A stretch of DNA of 64,000 bases, taken from Streptomyces sp. CB02009 (GTDB taxonomy: Bacteria; Actinomycetota; Actinomycetes; Streptomycetales; Streptomycetaceae). A program made the translations under genes and the position numbers. The notes under the pieces are model-generated. The model made no database searches. It was not told where the DNA came from and saw only the letters and a list, made by a program, of their open reading frames with translations. Below, piece after piece: positions 50,456 through 58,858 of the stretch; the stretch's first letter is position 1, and each line of letters starts with the position of its first letter. The stretch covers positions 855,582-919,581 of the forward strand of contig NZ_LIVV01000001.1 in NCBI RefSeq assembly GCF_001905825.1, given 5' to 3'.

Positions 50456-51244
50456 ATGAGCGACACCACCACCGCCGGCAGCCTGCAGGAAGAGGTCCGG
50501 GAGTACTACCGGGCCAAGGCCGCCGAAGCCGAGACGAGCGGAGCCTGCTGCTCGCCCGACCCGCAGACCTTCGGCCCCGCCGCGTACGACGAGATCGGCC
50601 CCGGCACCGCCCCGGACGCCGCCCTCCTCGCCAGCCTCGGCTGCGGCAACCCGAGCGCCGTCGCCGAACTGCGCGAGGGCGAGACGGTCCTGGACCTCGG
50701 CTCCGGCGGCGGCCTGGACGTCATCCTCAGCGCCCGGCGCGTCGGACCTGACGGCCGCGTTTTCGGCCTGGACTTCCTGGAGGAGATGCTCGCTCTCGCC
50801 GCCCGCAACGTCGAGGACGCCGAGATCGACAATGTCGTCCTCCTCAAGGGGACGATCGAGTCCATCCCGCTGCCGGCCGACACCGTCGATGTGATCATCT
50901 CCAACTGTGTGATCAACCTGTCGTTGAACAAGCCCGCCGTGTTCGCCGAGATGGCGCGCGTCCTCACTCCCGGCGGACGTCTCGGCATCAGCGACGTCGT
51001 CGCCGAGGACCGGCTCAGCCCCGAGGAACGAGCCGAACGCGGCGGGCACAGCCAGTGCATCGCCGGCGCTCTCTCGGTCGCCGAGTACAAGGAACTCCTC
51101 GACGCGGTAGGCCTGAAGGACGCGGAGGTCGTCTTCACCCAGGAAGCGGCCGACGGCCTCCACGCCGCGATCATCCGCGCCCACAAACCGGTCGACAGCA
51201 CCGCCGCCGCGCAGGAGTGCGAGCCCGGCGGCACCTGCTGCTGA
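50456..51244 (+). CDS. arsM: Arsenite S-adenosylmethionine methyltransferase
   Basis: A 262-residue ArsM. The SAM motif is VLDLGSGGGLDVILSARRVGP (residues 78-98) with LDFLEEMLALA after it. The four Cys expected of arsenite-binding ArsM proteins are Cys 32 (GACC), 63 (LGCGNP), 151 (SNCVINLS) and 201 (SQCIAGAL); the 50-residue gap between the last two equals that in characterised ArsM enzymes. The tail ends GGTCC. It methylates trivalent arsenic; in arsinothricin synthesis it methylates the hydroxy precursor made by ArsL. It is the last gene of the arsL operon, 19 nt after the GTPase gene, with a strong hairpin after it. Confidence 0.92.
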   Translation: MSDTTTAGSLQEEVREYYRAKAAEAETSGACCSPDPQTFGPAAYDEIGPGTAPDAALLASLGCGNPSAVAELREGETVLDLGSGGGLDVILSARRVGPDGRVFGLDFLEEMLALAARNVEDAEIDNVVLLKGTIESIPLPADTVDVIISNCVINLSLNKPAVFAEMARVLTPGGRLGISDVVAEDRLSPEERAERGGHSQCIAGALSVAEYKELLDAVGLKDAEVVFTQEAADGLHAAIIRAHKPVDSTAAAQECEPGGTCC

Positions 51245-51259
51245 CCATGTCGCCCGTAG

Positions 51260-51304
51260 CCAGGTGTCCGTGGCGGAGCCGACGCTCAGGCCGCGGACAC
51301 CTGG
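51260..51304 (+). terminator. Terminator of the arsL-arsM operon
   Basis: CCAGGTGTCC-GTGGC and its near-perfect complement form a ~15-bp stem 15 nt after the arsM stop. Confidence 0.8.
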
Positions 51305-51443
51305 CCACGTTGTGCACCCTCGTGCTCGCCGTGTGCCGATTCCGGCGCGCGCAGCAGCCGACAGCTCCTGATTGCACGGCCGGTCTGCGGCTCGCCCCGG
51401 CCGGCGCGGCGGCGGTTCTCGTCGTGGTCCGCCAAGGATGCCC

Positions 51444-51779
51444 ATGTCCGAAACATCGCTCGACCGGGAGACCGTCGAGGAGTACGCCCGCTGGTTCCGA
51501 GCCCTGGCAGACCCCACGCGCATCCGCATCATGCGGTTTCTGAGCGGTCGGCTGGAGCCCGTGCCGGTGGGGGAGATCGTCGACCATCTTCGACTCAACC
51601 AGTCGACCGTCTCGCACCACCTGAAGATCCTTTACGCCGTCCGCTTCCTGACCCGGCGCCGTGCCGGTGCCAGCATGCGGTACGCCATCAACCCCCGCTG
51701 CATCACCGAGTTTCCCAGCGCTGCCGACATCCTCATCGGCGCCCCGCTCCACTCCTGCCAGGAGCCGGCATCCAGCTGA
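51444..51779 (+). CDS. arsR: ArsR-family repressor
   Basis: A 111-residue winged-helix repressor: WFRALADPTRIRIMRFLSGRLEPVPVGEIVDHLRLNQSTVSHHLKILYAVRFL. Candidate metal ligands are Cys in NPRCITEF and LHSCQE near the C-terminus, so the sensor site differs from the two arsR genes at 53497 and 56739. The start at 51444 follows AAGGA at 6 nt. It is a single gene between two hairpins and is a candidate regulator of the arsL operon just upstream. Confidence 0.88.
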   Translation: MSETSLDRETVEEYARWFRALADPTRIRIMRFLSGRLEPVPVGEIVDHLRLNQSTVSHHLKILYAVRFLTRRRAGASMRYAINPRCITEFPSAADILIGAPLHSCQEPASS

Positions 51780-51811
51780 AGGCCTCGCGGCCGCTGCCCT
51801 GAGAGCAGATC

Positions 51812-51838
51812 AGCCGGCAACGAGTCTCGTTGCCGGCT
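51812..51838. terminator. Terminator after arsR
   Basis: AGCCGGCAACGA and its exact complement form a 12-bp stem with a 3-nt loop. A second inverted repeat at about 51917-51962 probably terminates arsT from the other side. Confidence 0.8.
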
Positions 51839-52001
51839 CCTTGTGCTGTCTCGTGGCCGTGGAGCTGGTGGGAAGACCGGCCGGAGTACGACTCACGATG
51901 CTGACCTGGGAGAGAGCCAGCTCCTGCCCGTCAGGTCCGCCAACGTGACGAGCAGGAGCTGGTGTTCATGGGGAGCTCCACCGCTGGGCCGCGGTGTGGC
52001 C

Positions 52002-53009
52002 TCAGGCCGTGACAGCGACGCCGGCCCCGGTCTTGCTCCTGTCGGCAAGGGCGGCGAGGTAGCGCTCCGCGTCGAGTGCGGCCTGGCAGCCGGAGCCCGC
52101 CGCGGTGATGGCCTGCCGGTAGGTGTGGTCGACGACGTCGCCGGCGGCGAAGACACCAGGCAGGTTCGTGCGGGTGGAGGGTGCCTCCACCGTGATGTAG
52201 CCCTCGTCGTCGAGGTCGATCTGGCCGGTGAAGAGCTCGGTGCGCGGGTCGTGGCCGATGGCGATGAACAGACCGGTGGCGTCGAGGTCGCGGGTCCTGC
52301 CGGTGAAGGTGTCGCGCAGGGCGACTCCGGCGAGCATGCCGTTCTCGGACTTGATCTCGGCGATCTCGCTGTCGAAGGCGAACGAGATCTTGTCGTCGGC
52401 GAAGGCGCGGTTCTGCATGACTTGGGAGGCGCGCAGGGTCGAGCGTCGGTGGACGACGGTGACCGAACGTGCGAAGCGGGTGAGGAAGGTGGCTTCCTCC
52501 ATGGCGGTGTCTCCGCCGCCGACCACGACGACGTCGCGGTCGCGGAAGAAGAAGCCGTCGCAGGTGGCGCACCACGAGACGCCGCGGCCCGAGAGGTCGT
52601 CCTCGTTCGGCAGGCCGAGCTTGCGGTAGCCGGAGCCGGTCGCGATGATCACGGCCTTGGCGCGGTGGACCGTGCCCTCGCTGTCGGTGACTTCCTTGAT
52701 GTCGCCGGTCAGGTCGACGGAGACGATGTCGTCGTCGATCATCTCGGCGCCGAACCGCTCGGCCTGGGCCCGCATGTTGTCCATGAGGTCAGGGCCTTCG
52801 ATGCCGGTGGGGAAGCCGGGGAAGTTCTCCACCTCTGTCGTCGTGGTGAGGGACCCGCCGACGAAGATCGAACTGCCGAAGAGCAGGGGCCTGAGCTGGG
52901 CTCGGGCGGTGTAGAGGGCGGCGGTGTATCCGGCGGGGCCGGAGCCTATGACGATGACCTCACGGACGTCGCCCCCGGTCGCTGTAGTCGAGTCGGTCAA
53001 GGGAGTCAC
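52002..53009 (-). CDS. arsT: Thioredoxin reductase of the ars cluster
   Basis: A 335-residue FAD/NADPH thioredoxin reductase. The FAD motif is [17 protein letters not shown], the redox-active CATC sits in [12 protein letters not shown], the NADPH motif is [17 protein letters not shown], and [12 protein letters not shown] lies near the end. Its start overlaps arsC by 4 bp, so it should recycle the reductant for that arsenate reductase. The same pairing (arsC-arsT) is known in the Streptomyces plasmid pHZ227 arsenic cluster. It could equally be called trxB. Confidence 0.92.
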   Translation of the reverse strand: MTPLTDSTTATGGDVREVIVIGSGPAGYTAALYTARAQLRPLLFGSSIFVGGSLTTTTEVENFPGFPTGIEGPDLMDNMRAQAERFGAEMIDDDIVSVDLTGDIKEVTDSEGTVHRAKAVIIATGSGYRKLGLPNEDDLSGRGVSWCATCDGFFFRDRDVVVVGGGDTAMEEATFLTRFARSVTVVHRRSTLRASQVMQNRAFADDKISFAFDSEIAEIKSENGMLAGVALRDTFTGRTRDLDATGLFIAIGHDPRTELFTGQIDLDDEGYITVEAPSTRTNLPGVFAAGDVVDHTYRQAITAAGSGCQAALDAERYLAALADRSKTGAGVAVTA

Positions 53010-53425
53010 GCCTCCTGCTTCGCGTCGATCTCGGCGACGAGCCCCTCGATGAGGACCTTGATCTCGTCACGGATGGGGCGGACTGCCTCGACACCCTGGC
53101 CTGCCGGGTCCTCCAGGGCCCAGTCGAGGTACGTCTTGCCGGGGAAGATCGGGCAGGCGTCGCCACAGCCCATGGTGATGACGTAGTCGGATGCCTGGAC
53201 GGCCTCGGTGGTCAGCACCTTCGGCTTCTGGTCGGAGATGTCGACGCCGACCTCGGCCATGGCCTCGACGGCGGCCGGGTTGACCTGGTCGCCCGGGATC
53301 GAACCGGCGGAGCGGACCTCGACGCGGTCGCCGGCCAGGTGATCGAGGAATCCGGCGGCCATCTGGGAGCGGCCCGCGTTGTGGACGCAGACGAAGAGCA
53401 CGGAGGCGAGCGGAGCGGTGGTCAT
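53006..53425 (-). CDS. arsC: Arsenate reductase, low-molecular-weight-phosphatase type
   Basis: A 139-residue ArsC reducing arsenate to arsenite. The P-loop is C13-X5-R19 (CVHNAGRSQ), with Cys 87 and Cys 91 in [13 protein letters not shown] as resolving thiols. The ending [15 protein letters not shown] is typical. It overlaps arsT and is divergent from arsR-acr3 with a 71-bp shared promoter region. A decayed second arsC lies at 56500-56652. Confidence 0.93.
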   Translation of the reverse strand: MTTAPLASVLFVCVHNAGRSQMAAGFLDHLAGDRVEVRSAGSIPGDQVNPAAVEAMAEVGVDISDQKPKVLTTEAVQASDYVITMGCGDACPIFPGKTYLDWALEDPAGQGVEAVRPIRDEIKVLIEGLVAEIDAKQEA

Positions 53426-53462
53426 CGGTTCTTCCTTGCTGGCAAGAGGTCAGCCCCGGCTG

Positions 53463-53520
53463 GTATCAGCGGCGAGTGATGTGAGAGTATCAGTCCATGA
53501 TGACGTCAGTCGATACTGAT
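53463..53520. promoter_or_regulatory. Candidate operator region between arsC and arsR
   Basis: GTATCAG occurs twice (53463-53469 and 53487-53493), and a GATACTGAT follows just inside arsR (53512-53520); the ATCAGT and ACTGAT parts form an inverted pair. The position, between divergent arsC and arsR, is where ArsR proteins bind. Confidence 0.45.
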
Positions 53521-53805
53521 CTGATCCGGGTTCTGGCCGATCCCCTCAGGCTCCAGATCGTGACCCTGCTCGCCCGCGAGACCCTCTGCACCACCCACCT
53601 CGTCGAGGAGACGGGCGCCAAGCAGACCAACCTCTCCAACCACCTCCGCGTGCTGCGTGAGGCCGGTGTGGTGGAGACAGAGCCCTGCGGTCGCTTCACC
53701 TACTACCGCCTGAAGCCGGACGTCATCGCCCAGCTCGCCGGCCAGTTCGCCGACCTGGCCGAGTCCGCCCGTGCCGCCGCCGAGAACAAGAGGGCCTGTC
53801 CGTGA
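53497..53805 (+). CDS. arsR: ArsR-family repressor paired with acr3
   Basis: A 102-residue ArsR: IRVLADPLRLQIVTLLARETLCTTHLVEETGAKQTNLSNHLRVLREAGVVETEPCGRFTYYRL. Cys at LCTT, EPCG and the C-terminus (RACP) are candidate arsenite ligands. Two adjacent ATGs begin it. Its stop overlaps the acr3 GTG start. It is very similar to the repressor at 56739. Confidence 0.92.
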   Translation: MMTSVDTDLIRVLADPLRLQIVTLLARETLCTTHLVEETGAKQTNLSNHLRVLREAGVVETEPCGRFTYYRLKPDVIAQLAGQFADLAESARAAAENKRACP

Positions 53806-54887
53806 CCCCCACCCAAGCGCCCGCTCCGGCGGCGGATCCCTCAGTCGTCGCGAAGCTGTCGACGCTCGACCGTTTCCTCGCCGTCTGGATCCTCCTCGCC
53901 ATGGGTCTCGGCCTCGGGCTCGGGCGGCTGATCCCGAGCCTGAACGACGCCCTGGCCAAGGTCGAGATCGGCGGCATCTCGCTGCCCATCGCCGTCGGCC
54001 TGCTGATCATGATGTACCCGGTGCTCGCCAAGGTCCGGTACGACAGGCTCGACGCCGTCACCGGCGACAAGAAGCTCATGGTCTCGTCGCTCGTCATCAA
54101 CTGGATCCTCGGCCCGGCACTCATGTTCGCCCTCGCCTGGATCTTCCTTCCCGACCTGCCCGAGTACCGCACAGGCCTGATCATCGTCGGCTTGGCGCGC
54201 TGCATCGCCATGGTGATCATCTGGAACGACCTCGCCTGCGGCGACCGTGAGGCCGCCGCAGTCCTCGTCGCCCTGAACTCGGTCTTCCAGGTCATCGCCT
54301 TCGGCGTCCTGGGCTGGTTCTACCTCGACCTGCTGCCCGGCTGGCTGGGCCTCGGCGAGGGCGAGACGCTCGACATCTCCATGGGGAAGATCGCCCTGAA
54401 CGTCGTCATCTTCCTCGGCGTTCCGCTGGTGGCCGGCTTCCTCACCCGCCGGATCGGCGAGGAGAAGATGGGCCGCGAGTCGTACGAGACGACGTTCCTG
54501 CCGAAGATCGGACCGTGGGCGCTCTACGGGTTGCTGTTCACGATCGTCATCCTCTTCGCCCTCCAAGGGAAGACCATCACCTCGCAGCCGCTGGACGTCG
54601 CGCGGATCGCGCTGCCGCTCCTGGTCTACTTCGCGGTCATGTGGTTCGGCACCTTCGCCCTCGGCAAGGCCATCGGCCTCGCCTACGATCGCACCGCGAC
54701 GCTCGCTTTCACCGCCGCGGGCAACAACTTCGAGCTCGCCATCGCCGTCGCCATCGCCACCTTCGGCGTCACCTCCGGCCAAGCGCTCTCCGGAGTCGTC
54801 GGCCCGCTCATCGAGGTGCCTGTCCTGGTCGCGCTTGTGTACGTTTCGCTGGCTTGGCGCAAGAAGTTCGCCCCTGCCCAGCGGTGA
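53802..54887 (+). CDS. acr3: ACR3-family arsenite efflux permease
   Basis: A 361-residue membrane protein with ~10 transmembrane segments. ACR3 marks are VGLLIMMYPVLAKVRYDRL, SSLVINWILGPALMFALAWIFLPDLPEYRTGLIIVGLARCIAMVIIWNDLACGD (with the conserved Cys), and TLAFTAAGNNFELAIAVAIATFG. The GTG start overlaps arsR as GTGA. It exports arsenite made by ArsC. In the pHZ227 cluster the comparable gene is called arsB. Confidence 0.93.
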   Translation: MTPTQAPAPAADPSVVAKLSTLDRFLAVWILLAMGLGLGLGRLIPSLNDALAKVEIGGISLPIAVGLLIMMYPVLAKVRYDRLDAVTGDKKLMVSSLVINWILGPALMFALAWIFLPDLPEYRTGLIIVGLARCIAMVIIWNDLACGDREAAAVLVALNSVFQVIAFGVLGWFYLDLLPGWLGLGEGETLDISMGKIALNVVIFLGVPLVAGFLTRRIGEEKMGRESYETTFLPKIGPWALYGLLFTIVILFALQGKTITSQPLDVARIALPLLVYFAVMWFGTFALGKAIGLAYDRTATLAFTAAGNNFELAIAVAIATFGVTSGQALSGVVGPLIEVPVLVALVYVSLAWRKKFAPAQR

Positions 54888-54961
54888 CCCCGCCATGCCA
54901 CTCCTCGTTGCCTCGCCCCCCGACCGGGCGAGGCGACGTGGTACGAAGGGAAGCCGGAGAG

Positions 54962-56020
54962 ATGAGCAGCTCACTCGACGTCGTCGTGATCGGCGGTGGA
55001 CAGGCGGGACTCGCCGCCGGATACCACCTGCGCCGCCTCGGCGGCCTCGACTTCGCCGTCCTGGACGCTCAGCCCGCGCCGGGTGGGGCCTGGCAGCACA
55101 CGTGGGAATCACTGCACCTCTTCTCGCCGGCCGCCTACTCGTCCCTGCCCGGTCGCCTCATGCCGCCGCAGCAGGGGGAGACGTACCCCGACGCAACGCA
55201 CGTCGTCGACTACCTGACCGACTACGAGCAGCGATACGAGCTCCCCGTCCACCGGCCCGTTCGCGTCGAGGCGGTCCGCCACGACGGCGGGCACCTTCGC
55301 GTCGAGACCGACTCCGGCACCTGGCGCGCCCGCGCCGTCGTCAGTGCCACCGGAACGTGGTCACGGCCGTTCCTCCCCGCCGTCCCCGGCCGTGACGCGT
55401 TCCAGGGGCGGCAGCTCCACACCGTCGAGTACCGCGGCCCCGGCGAGTTCGCCGGAATGCGCGTCATCGTCGTCGGAGGAGGTAACTCCGGAGCACAGAT
55501 CGCCGCCGATCTCGCGTACGACGCCGACCTCACCTGGGTCACGCAGCGTCCCGCGCGGTTCCTTCCCGACGACATCGACGGCCGCGCCCTCTTCGACCAC
55601 GCCACCGCTCGTCGTCGGGCCCTCGACGAAGGCCGCACCGATGGCGGGGGAGTCGCTTCACTCGGTGACATCGTCGCCGTACCGCCCGTACGCGAAGCCC
55701 GCGATGCGGGCCTCCTCAAGGCGCAGCCGATGTTCGCACGTGTGACGGGGACCGGTGTCGAGTGGTCTGACGGTACGCGCACCGAGGCCGACGTGATCAT
55801 CTGGTGCACCGGCTTCCGTCCCGCTCTCGCTCATCTCGCCCCGCTCGGGCTCCGCGGTCCACGCGGACACATCCCCACCCGGGGAACGGAGGCTGTCGGA
55901 GAGCCCCGACTTCATCTGCTCGGGTACGGCGACTGGACCGGGCCCGCCTCGGCCACCCTCGTCGGCGTCGGCCGTCCCGCCCGTGAAGCCGCGCGAGCGA
56001 TCGCCGCCCTCCTGCGATGA
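54962..56020 (+). CDS. arsO: ArsO-like flavin-dependent monooxygenase
   Basis: A 352-residue flavoprotein. The FAD motif is VVVIGGGQAGLAAGYHLRRLG, the NADPH motif VIVVGGGNSGAQIAADLA, with the FATGYRP-like CTGFRPAL near the C-terminus. It matches the ArsO family found in arsenic clusters including pHZ227. The exact reaction is not settled; oxidation of trivalent arsenicals is proposed. It lies 74 nt after acr3 and probably belongs to the same transcript. The ATG at 54962 follows GGAGAG. Confidence 0.87.
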   Translation: MSSSLDVVVIGGGQAGLAAGYHLRRLGGLDFAVLDAQPAPGGAWQHTWESLHLFSPAAYSSLPGRLMPPQQGETYPDATHVVDYLTDYEQRYELPVHRPVRVEAVRHDGGHLRVETDSGTWRARAVVSATGTWSRPFLPAVPGRDAFQGRQLHTVEYRGPGEFAGMRVIVVGGGNSGAQIAADLAYDADLTWVTQRPARFLPDDIDGRALFDHATARRRALDEGRTDGGGVASLGDIVAVPPVREARDAGLLKAQPMFARVTGTGVEWSDGTRTEADVIIWCTGFRPALAHLAPLGLRGPRGHIPTRGTEAVGEPRLHLLGYGDWTGPASATLVGVGRPAREAARAIAALLR

Positions 56021-56108
56021 GGCTGGGTGGGTGAACGAAAGGTAAACGCCTGGCGGATATCCACCGTCGGGCTCGCCATGCGATCTTGTCGGCTCGTATG
56101 GTGTCCGG

Positions 56109-56489
56109 ATGGCAACTCCGTTGGCGGGCATACCGATCGAGGACGTGAGTGAGGAGCACTGTGTGCCCTGCTCTCCTGGGCTGCTGATCGACCGCGAAGA
56201 AGTCGAGACGCTGACCATCCAGTTGAAGGCGATGGCCGACCAGACCCGCCTGCAGATCGTCCACCTCATCGATCAGGCGCCGGCCGGGGAGCTCTGCGTC
56301 TGTGATCTGACCGATTCGCTCGACCTGGCGCAGCCCACGGTGAGCCGTCACCTGAAGATTCTCACCGCGGCTGGGCTGCTGCGCCGCGAACAACGAGGAA
56401 CCTGGGCCTGGTTCTCGATCCGCTGGGACGCTCTTCAGGAGCTCAGGAAGCACGCCTTCCCCCGAGGCATCGACTGCTCGCCGTTCTGA
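56109..56489 (+). CDS. arsR: ArsR-family repressor with ELCVCD metal motif
   Basis: A 126-residue repressor with AMADQTRLQIVHLIDQAPAGELCVCDLTDSLDLAQPTVSRHLKIL. The ELCVCD box in the DNA-recognition region is the classical ArsR arsenite-binding site. An unusual N-terminal extension holds a Cys pair (EEHCVPCSPG). The ATG at 56109 has a weak ribosome site. It differs from the other three regulators, so it may sense a different arsenic species. Confidence 0.9.
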   Translation: MATPLAGIPIEDVSEEHCVPCSPGLLIDREEVETLTIQLKAMADQTRLQIVHLIDQAPAGELCVCDLTDSLDLAQPTVSRHLKILTAAGLLRREQRGTWAWFSIRWDALQELRKHAFPRGIDCSPF

Positions 56490-56499
56490 CCGCTCCGTT

Positions 56500-56652
56500 T
56501 CAACGCGCCTGTGCCGCACCCATCTCCACGATGAGATGTTCGACGAGGCCCCTGATGGCGTCGCGGATGGTGCGTACCGTCTCCTCCTCTGCCCGGCCGG
56601 GGCGTCGAGCTTCCCGTCGAGGTGGTGCTCACCGGGGAAGACCGCGCAGGCC
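56500..56652 (-). pseudogene. Decayed 3' end of a second arsC
   Basis: On the minus strand, ACAVFPGEHHLDGKLDAPAGQ aligns with [20 protein letters not shown] of the intact ArsC. After a single-base frameshift, EEETVRTIRDAIRGLVEH aligns with the ArsC end [18 protein letters not shown], and the stop follows. The P-loop half is gone. It sits in the same divergent position beside arsR (56739) as the intact arsC does beside arsR (53497). Confidence 0.8.
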
Positions 56653-56701
56653 CTGCCTCCTCAAACGAGTTGCGGTGCAAAGACGTTCAGGAATCTGGTG
56701 G

Positions 56702-56732
56702 TTGACACCGGTTGTGCTCGGTGTGTCACGAT
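56702..56732 (+). promoter_or_regulatory. Candidate promoter of the arsR at 56739
   Basis: TTGACA at 56702-56707 is followed after 19 nt by CACGAT, just upstream of the ATG at 56739. Transcript start would be very near the start codon. Confidence 0.35.
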
Positions 56733-56738
56733 CGGGTC

Positions 56739-57047
56739 ATGCTGACGTCGGTGAACGCGGAACTGCTGAGGGCCCTGGCGGACCCCCTGCGCCTTCGCGT
56801 CGTGTGCCTGCTGGCCCGCGAGTCGCTGTGTACGACTCACCTCGTGGAGGAGACGGGTGCGCGGCAGACGAACCTGTCGAACCATCTCCGGGTGCTCCGG
56901 GAAGCGGGCGTGGTGGAGACCGAGCCCTGTGGGCGCTTCACCTACTACCGACTGCGCCCCGAGGTGCTGACCGACCTGGCTACGTTCTTCGGTGGTTTGG
57001 CCGACGGGGGATGCGAAGCCTCTTCACCCCGGCGGCCTTGCGGTTGA
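56739..57047 (+). CDS. arsR: ArsR-family repressor, paralogue of 53497
   Basis: A 102-residue ArsR nearly identical in the core to the repressor at 53497 (LCTTHLVEETGARQTNLSNH and VLREAGVVETEPCGRFTYYR). The C-terminal ~20 residues differ (ADGGCEASSPRRPCG) and have two Cys. It has no intact partner gene left, since the divergent arsC is decayed. Confidence 0.88.
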   Translation: MLTSVNAELLRALADPLRLRVVCLLARESLCTTHLVEETGARQTNLSNHLRVLREAGVVETEPCGRFTYYRLRPEVLTDLATFFGGLADGGCEASSPRRPCG

Positions 57048-57455
57048 AAGCCCGGCCGCTTCACCATCGGAGCGCCCGCGTCGTCTCGACGTCCGCTCGC
57101 CCGTGACCTCGCGGGTCGCGGATCGCGATCCGCGCGCGCAGGCTGCCCTCTCCCCGCCGCTCTGACGACCCCGCTGCGGCTTGGGGTCAGAGTCATCCGC
57201 CACGTCGGCAGAATCGATAGATGCCGATCAATTCTGGCCGTTCTCGTCGCGGCCCAGGTGTCACTGTGGAGCCTCGCGACGGGATCCTTCGGCGGCGCGA
57301 GGCGTGTGGGCGCACTGGGCGCCTACCGTGCTCATCTGCGTGAATGTCCACGCTGGGTAACTTGAGCAGCTTGCGCAAGCGCCCCCAGAGCTGGACGAAT
57401 CGGTGCAGGGGTGTCGTGTGGCGGTGACGTCCGGCGAAGGGGCGACCTTCGGCCG
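57048..57455. other. 400-bp region between arsR and the second shared promoter
   Basis: No gene is seen. A GCGGATCGCGATCCGC palindrome near 57117-57132 can terminate arsR. An AT-richer patch near 57212-57236 holds another ATCGATAGAT-like sequence that resembles the ars operator half-site. Confidence 0.4.
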
Positions 57456-57542
57456 TTCATCGATCTATTGACATACATCGCTCAATGCTGGAATGGTTCC
57501 GGCCGTCGGCCGACAGCGTCGTTCCGACCTGGGCTCTGCACC
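57456..57542 (+). repeat. Shared promoter block, copy 2 (ATP-grasp/mtn operon)
   Basis: Near-identical to 46614-46700. The operator palindrome (57459-57482) and TTGACA (57468-57473) are unchanged. The -10 candidate is AATGGT at 57492-57497, with the same 18-nt spacing. Confidence 0.8.
57459..57482 (+). promoter_or_regulatory. Putative ArsR-type operator of the ATP-grasp/mtn operon
   Basis: This 24-bp inverted repeat is identical base for base to that at 46618-46641 and overlaps the -35 box in the same register, so the same regulator should control both operons. Confidence 0.7.
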
Positions 57543-57595
57543 ACTACGTCGGCCGGCCTCGGCCCCGACCACACGTCGACACGAAGGTTCTCGCC

Positions 57596-58858
57596 ATGGC
57601 CGCCACGCCCCGCCCGCACTCGTCCACCACCGAGGCACCGGTCCTGCTCCTCATGGGCAGCGGTGACCGCCGCTACCGGGAGTACATCGTGGCGGCCGTC
57701 TCCCGCCACTTCCGCCTGTGGCTCCTCGACGCCCACGAGCCGAGCTGGCAACTTCCGTACGTGGAGGGGACCACGCTCCTCGACACCAAGAACCTCGACG
57801 AACTCCTCGTCGAGGCGAAGAAGGTCATGGAACAGCTCCCCGTTGCGGGGGTCTTCACCTACGACGAGTCCCTCGTGCACGCCGCCGCGCGACTCGCCGA
57901 AGCCCTGGGCCTGCCCGGAAGTGCGCCCGACGCGGTGCTCGCCTGCCGCGACAAGGCGACCACCCGGGCGCGGCTGACGGCAGCCGACGTGCCGCAGCCG
58001 GCCTGCACCGCGGTCTCCACGGCGGCCGAGGCACGTCGTGCGGCCGACGCGACCGGCTATCCCGTGGTGGTCAAGGCCCGTGGACTCGCCGGCAGCCTCG
58101 GTGTCGTCCGGGCCGACCACGGCGACGCCGTCGAAGCGGCCTTCGAGGCGGCCAGCTCCGCCAACTGGCCCGGAGTACCCCGCTACGAGGCCGACGTCCT
58201 GGTCGAGGAGTACCTCACCGGCCCCGAGATCAGCATCGACGCGGTTGTCGTCGACGGCGTGTGCACCCCGATGATCGTGGCGCGCAAGCAGGTCGGCATG
58301 GACCCGTACTTCGAGGAGACCGGACACACGGTCGAAGCCGCTGACCCCCTCCTCCAGGACGCTGAACTCCTCGACCAGCTGCACCGCATCCACAAGGCGC
58401 TCGGCTTCGAACACGGCTCCACGCACACCGAGTTCAAGCTCACCTCCAAGGGGCCCCGCCTCGTCGAGATCAACGCGCGCCTCGGCGGCGACTTCATCCC
58501 CCTCATCGGAATGCTCGCCACCGGGACCGACCCCGCCGTCGCAGCCGCCCGCGTGGCGGCCGGACTGGTCCCCGACACCGCGCCGAAGGCGCAGAAGACC
58601 GCAGCCATCAGGTTCCTCTACCCGGAGCGCGACTGCGAGGCAGTCGAAGTGACCGTCCGCACCGACCTCTTCGGGCCCACGGTTCACAGTGCGGTCGCGA
58701 CGGCCGGCCCCGGCACCCGGCTCGCCCTCCCGCCCCGGGCGTACATGAACCGGTACGGCTATGTCATCGCCGTCGGCGACGAGCGCGACCAGGTGACCGC
58801 CGACGTGGAGGCGGCGCCCACTCTGGTCGAACTGCGGGCTCGTCCCCTGACCGGCTGA
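57596..58858 (+). CDS. ATP-grasp ligase of the arsenic island
   Basis: A 420-residue ATP-grasp enzyme that would join a carboxylate (activated as acyl phosphate) to an amine or thiol. N-terminal pre-ATP-grasp fold: VLLLMGSGDRRYREYIVAAVSRHF. ATP-binding segments: YPVVVKARGLAGSLGVVRA, DVLVEEYLTGPEISIDAVVVDG; metal site: GPRLVEINARLGGDFIP. The overall form resembles amino-acid ligases that make dipeptides. I chose the ATG at 57596 with GAAGG upstream; the frame continues into the repeated promoter block. It heads the mtn operon. A possible role is adding an amino acid to an arseno-amino acid, by analogy with peptide-masked phosphinothricin; this is inference. Confidence 0.82.
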   Translation: MAATPRPHSSTTEAPVLLLMGSGDRRYREYIVAAVSRHFRLWLLDAHEPSWQLPYVEGTTLLDTKNLDELLVEAKKVMEQLPVAGVFTYDESLVHAAARLAEALGLPGSAPDAVLACRDKATTRARLTAADVPQPACTAVSTAAEARRAADATGYPVVVKARGLAGSLGVVRADHGDAVEAAFEAASSANWPGVPRYEADVLVEEYLTGPEISIDAVVVDGVCTPMIVARKQVGMDPYFEETGHTVEAADPLLQDAELLDQLHRIHKALGFEHGSTHTEFKLTSKGPRLVEINARLGGDFIPLIGMLATGTDPAVAAARVAAGLVPDTAPKAQKTAAIRFLYPERDCEAVEVTVRTDLFGPTVHSAVATAGPGTRLALPPRAYMNRYGYVIAVGDERDQVTADVEAAPTLVELRARPLTG

